43,024 nucleotides of DNA from JBDTMT01 sp033764095. Its GTDB lineage: Bacteria; Desulfobacterota; Binatia; HRBIN30; CADEER01. Made by a program: the position numbers and the translations under genes. Below are positions 23,034 through 30,845 of this stretch, piece by piece. The notes under the pieces are model-generated. The model ran no database searches and was not told where the DNA came from. It saw nothing but the letters and a program-made list of their open reading frames with translations. The first letter of the stretch is position 1. Each line of letters begins with the position of its first letter. The DNA lies in contig JANRJF010000317.1 in the NCBI GenBank assembly GCA_033764095.1, positions 1 to 43,024 on the forward strand, read 5' to 3'.

Positions 23034-23540
23034 ATGGCGAACTTGATCGACTCGCTGCATTTCGTGCCGCTCGACGCGATTCCGGACGTGACCAGCGGCA
23101 CCAGCGTCGGGGACGCGCTGCGCACGCTGGCGGAGCGCAACGTCGACGGCGCGCTGCTGGTCGAGCGCGGCGCGGCGATCGGCCTGGTGAAGGGGAGCGA
23201 TCTTGCCGAAGCGATCCGCGCCGCGCGCGCCGGCGTCGAGATCGATGACTGGAGCGTCCTCAAGCGCCCGGTGCCGGACGTGCTGCGCGCGGCCGGCAAG
23301 GTCCTCGTTCCGGTGCTGCCGGTTCCCCAGGATGCGACGGCGGACACCCTCAACCGGATCGGCGACGAGATCGTCTTTCAGGTGACGCTCGAAGGACAGC
23401 GGGTCGGCTGGTTCCTCAACCACGAGTCGTTGCTCGCCGGGGTGTTCACGCCACCGCCGGTCTACAAGTGCAGCAACGGGCACGAGAACAAGGACCCCGA
23501 CCACGGGTTCTGCAGCTTCTGTCCCGCCAAGCTCGTCTGA
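23034..23540 (+). CDS. CBS-like domain protein with C-terminal zinc ribbon
   Basis: 168 residues. Residues ~8-135 show CBS-type organisation ('VTSGTSVGDALRTLAERNVDGALLVERGAAIGLVKGSDLAEAI', then a second divergent half with 'GWFLNHESLL'). Residues 143-168 are a zinc ribbon with C146, H150, C160 and C163 ('YKCSNGHENKD...GFCSFCPAKLV'). The ATG follows CGGAGAATCCC. First gene of a three-gene operon: the next starts 13 bases after its stop. Presumed cytoplasmic regulator or adaptor; no characterised homologue is recognised. Confidence 0.72.
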   Translation: MANLIDSLHFVPLDAIPDVTSGTSVGDALRTLAERNVDGALLVERGAAIGLVKGSDLAEAIRAARAGVEIDDWSVLKRPVPDVLRAAGKVLVPVLPVPQDATADTLNRIGDEIVFQVTLEGQRVGWFLNHESLLAGVFTPPPVYKCSNGHENKDPDHGFCSFCPAKLV

Positions 23541-23553
23541 GGCGAGTCGTCCG

Positions 23554-24735
23554 ATGCCGTGGGCGCTCTTCGAAAGCATCACCGGGCTCTTCGACAAGCG
23601 ATTTCTCTTCGCCGCCTATCTCCCCACCGTGATCTTCCTCCTCGCCATCGTCCTCACGCTCACCGGCGTCGTCGGGTGGGGGTCCACCTTCGACTGGTGG
23701 GCGTCTCTGGAAGCGACGCAGAAGGCGGCGTTGAGCGCCGGCGGCGTCGGCCTGTCGATCATCGGCGCCTACGTCCTGACCGGCGTTCGCCCGGCGCTGG
23801 TGGCGCTGTGGAGCGGCACGTTCGAGGCGCCGCTGGTGCGCGACGTGTACGCGCTCGGCGAGTGGGTGCAGCGGCGGCGCTATGACCGGCTGACGCGAGC
23901 AGCCGAGCAGCCGCCGGTGTGGGGCCCGCTGCTGACCGCGTTCCGCACCAAAGCCGCCAACGCGATGACCGCTGCAGCGACGGGGTCCCCGAAAAATGCT
24001 CCCCCGCACGTGTTGTCCCGCCGGCTCGCCGCGTTGCGTCATCTGTCGGCCAGCGCGGGACTGGCCGCCGTGAAAGCGGAGAGCGACCGCGTCGCCGCGC
24101 TCTACCAGAACTTCGCCGTCGACAGCCTGACGGACGTGTACGCCCGCCTGCTCGCCATCCTCAACGAGCGCATCGACCGCGAGGAACAGAGCGGGCGCGA
24201 TGCCCGCGTCAGACGGAATCGCTGTTTCGGCCCCGTCGCGACGATCCGCGCGACGCGCTTCGGCAACATCGTACAGGCCTACATCGCCTACCCCTTCAGC
24301 CGGTACCGATTCGAGAGCGAGGCCTTCTGGCCGGCGCTTCGCTCGACCGTCCCGCCGGAGGCCCTCGGCCCCTTGGACGACAGCCGCGTGTATGTGGACT
24401 TCAGTATCGGGATGGCCAGCTATGGCGGACTGTTCGCCGTCCTCAGCATGCTGGGCGGCCCATGGATCTGGTGGAGCCCCACCCTCTGGGTCGGGTTGGC
24501 GGGCGCCGCCGGGGTGGTCTCGTACGGCTTCTACCGGCTGGCGGTCGTCTGCATCGACCAGTACGGCGACATCTATCGGTCGTTCGTCGATCTGCAGCGC
24601 CTCGCTCTGATGAAGGCGCTGCACCGCGCTCGCCCACTCACGCTGCGAGAGGAACGCGAGCAGTGGGGACAACTGAGTCAGCTTGTCCTGTACGGCGATA
24701 CGGCGGCGTTGGACTTCCCCATAGCCCCGCTCTGA
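23554..24735 (+). CDS. Polytopic membrane protein of unknown function
   Basis: 393 residues. Predicted TM segments at ~18-42, ~60-88, and two near 290-335 ('MASYGGLFAVLSMLGGPWIWW' / 'LWVGLAGAAGVVSYGFYRLAVVC'); a central soluble region of ~200 residues lies between them. It begins 'LFDKRFLFAAYLPTVIFLL', a motif I associate with uncharacterised inner-membrane proteins. Middle gene of the CBS-Zn / membrane / SAF operon; 9 bases separate it from the next gene. Function not assigned. Confidence 0.7.
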   Translation: MPWALFESITGLFDKRFLFAAYLPTVIFLLAIVLTLTGVVGWGSTFDWWASLEATQKAALSAGGVGLSIIGAYVLTGVRPALVALWSGTFEAPLVRDVYALGEWVQRRRYDRLTRAAEQPPVWGPLLTAFRTKAANAMTAAATGSPKNAPPHVLSRRLAALRHLSASAGLAAVKAESDRVAALYQNFAVDSLTDVYARLLAILNERIDREEQSGRDARVRRNRCFGPVATIRATRFGNIVQAYIAYPFSRYRFESEAFWPALRSTVPPEALGPLDDSRVYVDFSIGMASYGGLFAVLSMLGGPWIWWSPTLWVGLAGAAGVVSYGFYRLAVVCIDQYGDIYRSFVDLQRLALMKALHRARPLTLREEREQWGQLSQLVLYGDTAALDFPIAPL

Positions 24736-24744
24736 GCGCTTGCG

Positions 24745-25278
24745 ATGACGGTGCTCCTGCGACGCGTCGCCTGGATCGCGCTTGCCGTCCTGTTCACGAC
24801 GGCCAACTGGCTCCTCGCCCATCGCTTTCACGATCCCCCGCTGCGGTTGCGCTGGTATGCGGCGCCGACGAGCGACAAGGCCGCGGGAGCGCTCCTCGGG
24901 GCGGGCGACATCCAGACCCGCTTCGGCCTGGTCCCCGCCGCGACCGAGCTCTATGCGCCCGAGGACGTCGTCGGCCGGTACGCCATCGTCGACCTGAAGG
25001 TACGAGACCCGATCGCCGCAAGCATGGTGAACGCCTCGCCCGCACTGGCCGCCCAGAACGACGAGGCATTCGCCGCCATCTCCGTACCGACCACCAACGC
25101 GGCGCTGCTGCATCCCGGTGCGCTGGTCGAGCTCGGCAAGCCAGAGGCGCCCACCAAGGGGCGGATCGTCAGCGTCGGGGCGTGCACCGACTCCGCCTGT
25201 ATGATCGTCGTGGCCATTCCGCGCCCGGGCGCGACGAGCAGCCCCCCGCTGGTCGTCGTCCTGCCGAAAGACGACTAG
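24745..25278 (+). CDS. SAF-domain-like membrane-anchored protein
   Basis: 177 residues. An N-terminal uncleaved-anchor-type hydrophobic segment (~7-25) precedes a region with the SAF/CpaB pattern: 'ALLGAGDIQTRFGLVPAATELYAPEDVVGRYAI' then 'DPIAASMVNASP' and a C-terminal strand-rich part. SAF domains occur in pilus assembly (CpaB), antifreeze-like and sugar-processing proteins. Placed last in the operon; a hairpin follows 36 bases after the stop. Exact role unknown. Confidence 0.6.
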   Translation: MTVLLRRVAWIALAVLFTTANWLLAHRFHDPPLRLRWYAAPTSDKAAGALLGAGDIQTRFGLVPAATELYAPEDVVGRYAIVDLKVRDPIAASMVNASPALAAQNDEAFAAISVPTTNAALLHPGALVELGKPEAPTKGRIVSVGACTDSACMIVVAIPRPGATSSPPLVVVLPKDD

Positions 25279-25313
25279 GCCTCGGGGCCTCCGCCAACCC
25301 GGCGCGACGCCGG

Positions 25314-25349
25314 AACCGCCGGCCGGCGCAGTCGCGCCCGGCCGGGGTT
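25314..25349 (+). terminator. GC-rich hairpin after the three-gene operon
   Basis: AACC and CCGGCCGG on the 5' arm are matched by CCGGCCGG and GGTT on the 3' arm, with a G-C interruption and a ~11-base loop. No T-tract, so assignment as terminator is tentative. Confidence 0.4.
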
Positions 25350-25371
25350 GCTTCGGCCACAGGTGTGGGAC

Positions 25372-28300
25372 ATGGCTGGCGCACGACCGATGCGGCGCTG
25401 GGTGTTGGGATGGGTGTGCGCGATTCTGATCGCATTCGCGGCGATGCCGCCGCGTGGCGCCGCCTTCGTCGCCTTCGAGAGCGGTCCGGTACGACCGCTG
25501 GCGCTCACCCCGGACGGCCGCACGCTGCTGGCGGTGAACACGCCGGACGCACGCCTGGAGATCTTCTCGCTCGGCGGGGACAGGCCGGAACTGGTCGGCT
25601 CCGTCCCGGTCGGGCTGGAGCCGGTGGCGGTGGCGACGCGCGGGTCGGGCGAGGCGTGGGTGGTCAACCAGCTCTCCGACAGCGTCAGCGTCGTCGACCT
25701 GAGCGCCGATCCGCCGCGCGTCGTGCGCACCCTGCTGGTCGGCGACGAGCCGCGCGACATCGTCTTCGCCGGGCCGCGTGACGCCGACGGGAGGTTCAGC
25801 CGCGCCTTCATCACCACCGCACGGCGCGGCCAGAACCTGCCGGCGAGCGTGCCGCCGGCGCTCACCACGCCGGGCGTGCCGCGCGCGCTGGTCTGGGTCT
25901 TCGACGCCAGCGCTTCCGGCAGCGATGCGGGCGGCGCGCCGGAGACGATCATCGAGCTCTTCGGCGACACGCCGCGCGCCCTGGCCGCGACAGCCGACGG
26001 CGGCACCGTGTACGCCGCCGTCTTCCACTCGGGCAACCAGACCACCACCGTCACCGCGGGCGCGGTGTGCGACGGCGGTGCGGCCGCGCCGCCCTGCGCG
26101 ATCGACGACGTACAGGTTCCCGGCGGCCTGCCCGGCGGCCTGGCGCCCGGCGGTCTGCCGCCCCCCAACGCCAGCCTCGCCGGCGCGCCGGCTCCCGAGG
26201 TCGGGCTGATCGTCAAATACAACCCGGCGAGCGGCGTGTGGGAAGACGAGTTGGGCCGCAACTGGAACAACGGCGTGCGCTTCGCCCTGCCCGACCGCGA
26301 CGTCTTCCGCATCGACGCGCTCGCCGATCCGCCGGTCGAGATCGGCTCGCTGACCGGCGTCGGCACCGTGCTGTTCAACATGCTGGTCAATCCGGCCAAC
26401 GGCCACCTGCTGGTCAGCAACACCGAGGCGCGCAACGAGGTGCGCTTCGAGGGACCCGGCAGCCAGGCATCGACCGTGCGCGGCCATCTACACGAGTCGC
26501 GCATCAGCATCGTCAGCGGCGTCGACGTCGTCGCCCGGCACTTGAACAAACACATCACCGCCCTGCCCGCCGGCTACCGCACCGCGCCGATGCCGCCGGC
26601 GGTCAAGGCCGCCAGCCTGGCGACACCGATGGACATGGCGCTGGCGAGCGACGGCACGCTCTACGTCGCGGCGTTCGGCTCCAGCGCGGTCGGCGTCTTC
26701 GCCGCCGACGAGTTGGAGGATGACAGCTTCGTGCCCGGCGCGCGCGAGATCGCGGTCAGCGGCGGCGGGCCGGCCGGCGTGGCGCTCGACGAAGCGGCGC
26801 ACCGCCTGTACGTGCTCACCCGCTTCGACAACGCGGTCGCGGTCGTCGACACCACCACCAACGCGCAGATCGATCGCGTGCCGCTGCCCAATCCCGAACC
26901 GGCCCCGATTCGGGACGGCCGCCGCTTCCTCTACGACGCACGACTGACCTCGAGTAACGGCGAGGCGTCGTGCGCCACCTGCCATCTCTTCGCCGACCTC
27001 GACAGCCTGGCCTGGGATCTCGGCAACCCCGACGACGAGGTCCTGCCCAACTACAATCCGCTCGGTCCCACCGGGACGCGTGTGCCGTTCCACCCGATGA
27101 AGGGTCCGATGACGACGCAGACGCTGCGCGGCATGGCGCACCAGGGACCGATGCACTGGCGCGGCGATCGCAGCGGCGCCAGCTCGGTGGTGGACCAGCT
27201 CGCCTACGACGCGCGCCTGGCGTTCGAGAAGTTCAACGTCGCCTTCGCCGGCCTGCTGGGCCGCGACGAGGGCGAGCTGTCCGCCGCCGACATGGCGGCC
27301 TTCACCGAGTTCATCCTGCGCGTGCAGCCGCCGCCGAACCCGATCCGCGCCCTCGACAACTCGCTGACGCCGGCGCAGGCGGCGGGGCGGGCGTTGTTCC
27401 TCGACCGCGACGCGATCACCGACTCGGCCTCACACTGCGGCGGCTGCCATACGCTGGACGCGGCCGACGGCCACTTCGGCACGCTCGGGCAGTCGACCTT
27501 CGACGACGAACCGCAGCACTTCAAGGTGCCGCAGCTCAAGAACCTGTACCAGAAGATCGGCATGTTCGGCACGCCGCACGTCCACTTCGCCGAGGTGCCG
27601 CCGGAGGCGGCCGCCTTCCAGGGCGACCAGGTGCGCGGCTTCGGCTTCGTCCACGACGGCAGTATCGCGACCATCTTCGACTTCCTGCGCGGCAACATCT
27701 TCGTGCTCAGCGACGAGCAGCGCCGCGACCTGGAGCAGTTCGTCCTCGCCTTCGACTCCACCTACGCGCCGATCGTCGGCCAGCAGGTCACGCTGAGCCC
27801 CGCCGACGCAACGACCGCCGGCCCGCGCCTCGCCCTGCTGCTGGCGCGCGCGCAGACGCCCTTCGCGCTGGTCGATGCGCCCGCCGCCACCGAGTGCGAC
27901 CTCGTCGCGCATGCGGTCGTGGATGGCGAGGCGCGCGGCTTCCTGCTCGGAGCGGACGGCTGGTTCCGCAGCGACCGCGCCGACGAGCCGGCGCGTAGCC
28001 CCGACGCGCTGCGCGAGCTGGCCAACGGCCACGGCGTGCCGATCACCTTCACCTGCGCGCCGCCCGGCGAGGGCATCCGCCTCGCCCTCGACCGCGACGG
28101 GGATTCCCTGCTCGATCGCGACGAGCTCGACCGCGGCAGCGATCCGGCCGATCCGAATGACCCGACCTTCGGCACGCCGACGCCGACCGACACGCCGCTC
28201 CCGACCACCCGCCCCACCGCCACGGCGACGCCGCGCGACGTCCTGCCCGGCGACGCCAATTGCGACGGTGTCGTCGACGGCTTCGACGAGACCGCCACCT

Positions 28301-28413
28301 GCGCCGCCGTGTTCGACCCGCGACTGCGCCGCCGCTGCGGCACCGACTGCAACGACGACGGGACGGTCAGCGCCGCCGATCTCCCGTGTGTGGCACTGCA
28401 CGCGGTCGAATAG
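25372..28413 (+). CDS. Secreted beta-propeller / di-heme cytochrome c / dockerin-like multidomain protein
   Basis: 1013 residues from the ATG at 25372 (an in-frame ATG six codons later and a TTG eight codons earlier are alternatives). Signal peptide ~1-31. Residues ~35-520 contain YVTN-type propeller repeats ('RPLALTPDGRTLLAVN', 'EAWVVNQLSDSVSVVDL', 'ALDEAAHRLYVLTRFDNAVAVVDTTT'). Two heme-c motifs: C534xxCH and C689xxCH, the usual pair of the di-heme peroxidase-like fold. Then an EF-hand-like 'DRDGDSLLDRDELDRG', a Thr-Pro linker and a Cys-containing dockerin-like pair ('GDANCDGVVDG', 'DCNDDGTVSAADL'). Probably a periplasmic or surface electron-transfer or redox protein. The dockerin-like end hints at docking or calcium binding. 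Confidence 0.85.
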   Translation: MAGARPMRRWVLGWVCAILIAFAAMPPRGAAFVAFESGPVRPLALTPDGRTLLAVNTPDARLEIFSLGGDRPELVGSVPVGLEPVAVATRGSGEAWVVNQLSDSVSVVDLSADPPRVVRTLLVGDEPRDIVFAGPRDADGRFSRAFITTARRGQNLPASVPPALTTPGVPRALVWVFDASASGSDAGGAPETIIELFGDTPRALAATADGGTVYAAVFHSGNQTTTVTAGAVCDGGAAAPPCAIDDVQVPGGLPGGLAPGGLPPPNASLAGAPAPEVGLIVKYNPASGVWEDELGRNWNNGVRFALPDRDVFRIDALADPPVEIGSLTGVGTVLFNMLVNPANGHLLVSNTEARNEVRFEGPGSQASTVRGHLHESRISIVSGVDVVARHLNKHITALPAGYRTAPMPPAVKAASLATPMDMALASDGTLYVAAFGSSAVGVFAADELEDDSFVPGAREIAVSGGGPAGVALDEAAHRLYVLTRFDNAVAVVDTTTNAQIDRVPLPNPEPAPIRDGRRFLYDARLTSSNGEASCATCHLFADLDSLAWDLGNPDDEVLPNYNPLGPTGTRVPFHPMKGPMTTQTLRGMAHQGPMHWRGDRSGASSVVDQLAYDARLAFEKFNVAFAGLLGRDEGELSAADMAAFTEFILRVQPPPNPIRALDNSLTPAQAAGRALFLDRDAITDSASHCGGCHTLDAADGHFGTLGQSTFDDEPQHFKVPQLKNLYQKIGMFGTPHVHFAEVPPEAAAFQGDQVRGFGFVHDGSIATIFDFLRGNIFVLSDEQRRDLEQFVLAFDSTYAPIVGQQVTLSPADATTAGPRLALLLARAQTPFALVDAPAATECDLVAHAVVDGEARGFLLGADGWFRSDRADEPARSPDALRELANGHGVPITFTCAPPGEGIRLALDRDGDSLLDRDELDRGSDPADPNDPTFGTPTPTDTPLPTTRPTATATPRDVLPGDANCDGVVDGFDETATCAAVFDPRLRRRCGTDCNDDGTVSAADLPCVALHAVE

Positions 28414-28427
28414 CCGGTCAGGTGACG

Positions 28428-28447
28428 TACAGGAAAATCCCGACTAG
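28428..28447 (+). repeat. 20-nt dispersed element, copy B
   Basis: TACAGGAAAATCCCGACTAG, 18 of 20 identical to copy A. It sits 14 bases after the cytochrome gene stop and 58 bases before the next plus-strand start. A shorter related block (AAGTCCCAA) occurs at 37493-37501, upstream of the VWA gene. Confidence 0.5.
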
Positions 28448-28481
28448 CGGCCGGCGTCCCAGCGCCTACAACCTGTACGCG

Positions 28482-28503
28482 GGGGATCGCACGGGGATCG
28501 CAC
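28482..28503 (+). repeat. Perfect 11-nt tandem duplication
   Basis: GGGGATCGCAC occurs twice head-to-tail immediately before the next start codon, so the ribosome-binding region is duplicated. Possible slippage product. Confidence 0.75.
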
Positions 28504-28505
28504 GG

Positions 28506-28835
28506 ATGGATCACAAGACCGGCGGACAGACTGCCGAGACGCTCTGGTGGACGGAGCATCTCACCAACATCGACATCCTGGCGCGCAAGCTCGGTGAGCT
28601 GCACGCCGCGTTCGACGACGTCTGGCAGAGCCGCGGCGCGCCGTCCGGCGCGGCGCTGTTCTTCCGCGCCGACGACGACGAGGGCTGCGACGTCTTCTTC
28701 TCGCCCGACGCCGCCAAGTTGCTGCCGGCGTCGTGGACGCGTCTGCGCACCACCTGTCCGCCGCCGCGCCTCGAAGACGTGCGCCTGCTGGTCGGGCACG
28801 AGACCGCGTACGCGCTGCTGCGCGAGCAGGAGTGA
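28506..28835 (+). CDS. Hypothetical 109-residue protein
   Basis: Soluble, no signal. 'WWTEHLTNIDILARKLGELHAAFDDVW' forms an amphipathic helical start; the middle has 'AALFFRADDDEGCDVFFSPDAAKLL', the end 'VRLLVGHETAYALLREQE'. No family recognised. The ATG lies within a duplicated leader, and the ribosome-binding site is unclear (GGGGATCG). Followed by a long bidirectional hairpin. A real gene is supported by the coding pattern and by being clear of overlapping alternatives. Confidence 0.6.
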   Translation: MDHKTGGQTAETLWWTEHLTNIDILARKLGELHAAFDDVWQSRGAPSGAALFFRADDDEGCDVFFSPDAAKLLPASWTRLRTTCPPPRLEDVRLLVGHETAYALLREQE

Positions 28836-28865
28836 ATCCGGGTCGGCACGTGCCGGCCCGGATTC
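28834..28865. terminator. Bidirectional hairpin between convergent genes
   Basis: A near-perfect 32-base palindrome: GAATCCGGG ... CCCGGATTC with inner CGGCA/TGCCG and a T-G wobble. It lies between the 109-residue protein gene and the SRPBCC gene, which converge. No T-run. Confidence 0.6.
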
Positions 28866-28877
28866 CACCCGCGCGAT

Positions 28878-29345
28878 TCAGCCTGGCTCGTGTGGCGCGG
28901 CAATCTCGCCGCGCCAGGCGCCGGTGGGAACGCGGCGCTGCTCGATGAATTCCCTGAAGCGTTCGAGGTCGCCCTCGACGCGGCGGCTGACGAAGCCGAG
29001 CAGATCGCCGAGCGTCTCGCTCCAGGAGAGCGGCTCGTACTCCAGCTGCAGCATGATCCGGCAGCGACGGTCGTCGAGGCGGTGGAAGGTCACCACCCCG
29101 GCATTCGTCGCACCGGAGGTGCTGCGCCAGGCGATGCGCTGGTCGGGAATCTGCTCGGTGATCTCCGCCTCCCATTCCTCGCGCGCACCGCCGATCAGCG
29201 CCCGCCATCGCAGCCGGCGATCGTCGAGCTGGGCGACCGCCTCGACGCCCTCCATGAATTCAGGAAACGTCTCGAACTGCGTCCACTGGTTGTACGCGAC
29301 CCACGCCGGTACACCCACGTCGATCGACTTCTCGATGCACGCCAT
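28878..29345 (-). CDS. SRPBCC-family (polyketide cyclase / START-like) protein
   Basis: 155 residues. Typical opening 'IEKSIDVGVPAWVAYNQWTQFETFPEFMEGVE' followed by 'WRALIGGAREEWEAEITEQIPDQRIAWRS', 'AGVVTFHRLDDRRCRIMLQLEYEP' and a C-terminal helix 'RRVEGDLERFREFIEQR', the helix-grip fold for hydrophobic ligands. Homologues recur in stress clusters with BON, CBS and Ku genes. The start is supported by GGAGGTGAGG. Ligand unknown. Confidence 0.88.
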   Translation of the reverse strand: MACIEKSIDVGVPAWVAYNQWTQFETFPEFMEGVEAVAQLDDRRLRWRALIGGAREEWEAEITEQIPDQRIAWRSTSGATNAGVVTFHRLDDRRCRIMLQLEYEPLSWSETLGDLLGFVSRRVEGDLERFREFIEQRRVPTGAWRGEIAAPHEPG

Positions 29346-29573
29346 TGCCTCACCTCCAGCTCGTCGCGCCCGGCGCGCGACCGTGTCCCACGGCGTTCAG
29401 CAAAGCCGACGCCAGTCGGCGCGGCGCGCTCCGGGCCGCGTCCTCGGTGCCGGCGAGCCGCCACCCGGTAGCTTCTACCCGGGAGGAGTTGCGCCCCGGG
29501 AAGAAGTGCCCGGCCGGCCCCGGTGTATCGGGCGGTGGGCGGAGCGCCGGCGGGACGGCTCAGCCTGGCAGGC

Positions 29574-30596
29574 TCAGCCTGACTGGCGGCGGTAGTAGGC
29601 GTCGAACCAGGGCGACAGGCGGGGGGCCAGCCGGGCCACCGCGCCCCAGGCGAGCTTGAGGACGCGCTCCTCGCCGTGTGCCCAGGCCGTCGATTGCGCG
29701 TCGGCGAGGCGCACCAGGGTATCGGGCAGCAGCGCGACACGCCGCAGGCCGATGCCGGCGCAGAGCCGGTCGAGCGAGGCGACCGTGTACCCCTGCAGGT
29801 AGGGAAAGCTCAGCAGGTTGTTCCAGGCCATTGCCGCGAGCAGGGCTGGGCGCAGCGCCGGCGGCAGCCGCTCGCTGAGTCGCCACGCCTGGCGGAACGC
29901 CTCGCCATTCGGCACGCGCACGATCAGCACGCCGTCGGTGCGCAGCCAGCGCAGCGCGGCGCGCAGGGTCGGATGCGGGTCGGGCAGCTGGTCGAAGGTG
30001 TTCCACACCGCCACCGCGTCGGCCGCGGCGTCGGGGAGCGACGCTTCGGGCGCCGTCGTGCGCTCCACCTGCAGGCCGCGGCGCCTGCAGAACGCGGTGA
30101 CCTCCTCGCCCGGATCGATACCCAACGCCGACCAGCCGCGTTCACCGGCGGCGGCGAGAAATCCACCGACGAAGCTGCCGATCTCGACGACCCGCGGCGC
30201 CGTCCGGCCGATGACGCCCGCCGCGTCCGGCAGCTTGGCGCGGAACTGCTCGAGCTGGGCGGCGAACAACGCGGCGAGCCGCTCCTCGCCGTAGGTGTCC
30301 TCGGCGTAGGTCTCCTCGGCCTGTTCGGGATCCGGCTGTCGGGCGCGGTACATGTGCCCGCATGCGGCGCAGGCCACCACCGCGCTCGCTTCGTCCTGGG
30401 TGAACGAGGCGCGGTCGGCGAGCGCCGCATCGTCGGCGCGGCGGCGGCGCCGCAGCCGGCGGGCGTGGAACTCCTCCAGATAGCGCTGCTGGGCGCGGAT
30501 GGTCGCGCCGTCGGCAATGCACAGCCGGCGGGTGGAACCACACACGACGCAGCCGTCGGCCTGGGCGGCGCGCGGCGGAAGCGAAGCGGCGTACAT
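29574..30596 (-). CDS. Class I SAM-dependent methyltransferase with N-terminal Cys pairs
   Basis: 340 residues from the ATG at 30594-30596; the preceding bases (GGTATTGGCTAT) show no Shine-Dalgarno, so leaderless or weak initiation is possible. C16-C19 and C76-C79 look like a split zinc-binding pair before the catalytic domain. Motif I 'VVEIGSFVGGFL' (~136-147), 'LGIDPGEEVTAFC', and a Methyltransf_23-type layout with 'AVAVWNTFDQLPDPHPTLRAALRWL' and 'GVLIVRVPNGEAFR'. Acceptor unknown: sugar, lipid or natural-product methylation are all possible. Separated by ~230 bases from the SRPBCC gene. Confidence 0.85.
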   Translation of the reverse strand: MYAASLPPRAAQADGCVVCGSTRRLCIADGATIRAQQRYLEEFHARRLRRRRRADDAALADRASFTQDEASAVVACAACGHMYRARQPDPEQAEETYAEDTYGEERLAALFAAQLEQFRAKLPDAAGVIGRTAPRVVEIGSFVGGFLAAAGERGWSALGIDPGEEVTAFCRRRGLQVERTTAPEASLPDAAADAVAVWNTFDQLPDPHPTLRAALRWLRTDGVLIVRVPNGEAFRQAWRLSERLPPALRPALLAAMAWNNLLSFPYLQGYTVASLDRLCAGIGLRRVALLPDTLVRLADAQSTAWAHGEERVLKLAWGAVARLAPRLSPWFDAYYRRQSG

Positions 30597-30845
30597 ATAG
30601 CCAATACCGCGCCGGCGCCGCCGCGCCGGCGGTGCCTGACGCAGCGCCGCGCCGCGGGTAATTTCTCCATCCCTGCCGGTCGTTCGTACCGGCCCGCGCC
30701 GCTCTCCACCGCGTACCGCGAAACTACCGCCGAGATTCCATGCGCCGGTAACGGCGCCGACACCGCGACGCAACAGGGGGCGCGGTAACTGCAGCGCGCG
30801 CCTCGCGCCTTCGCGGAGCGCCAACCGCAGCTCAGGGGGCATCGA

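Noticed and set aside
23446..26487. 1013-codon minus-strand open frame opposite the CBS/membrane/SAF operon and the cytochrome gene
   Set aside because: It crosses four real plus-strand genes and shows shadow composition (Arg/Gly/Ala/His) with no domain.
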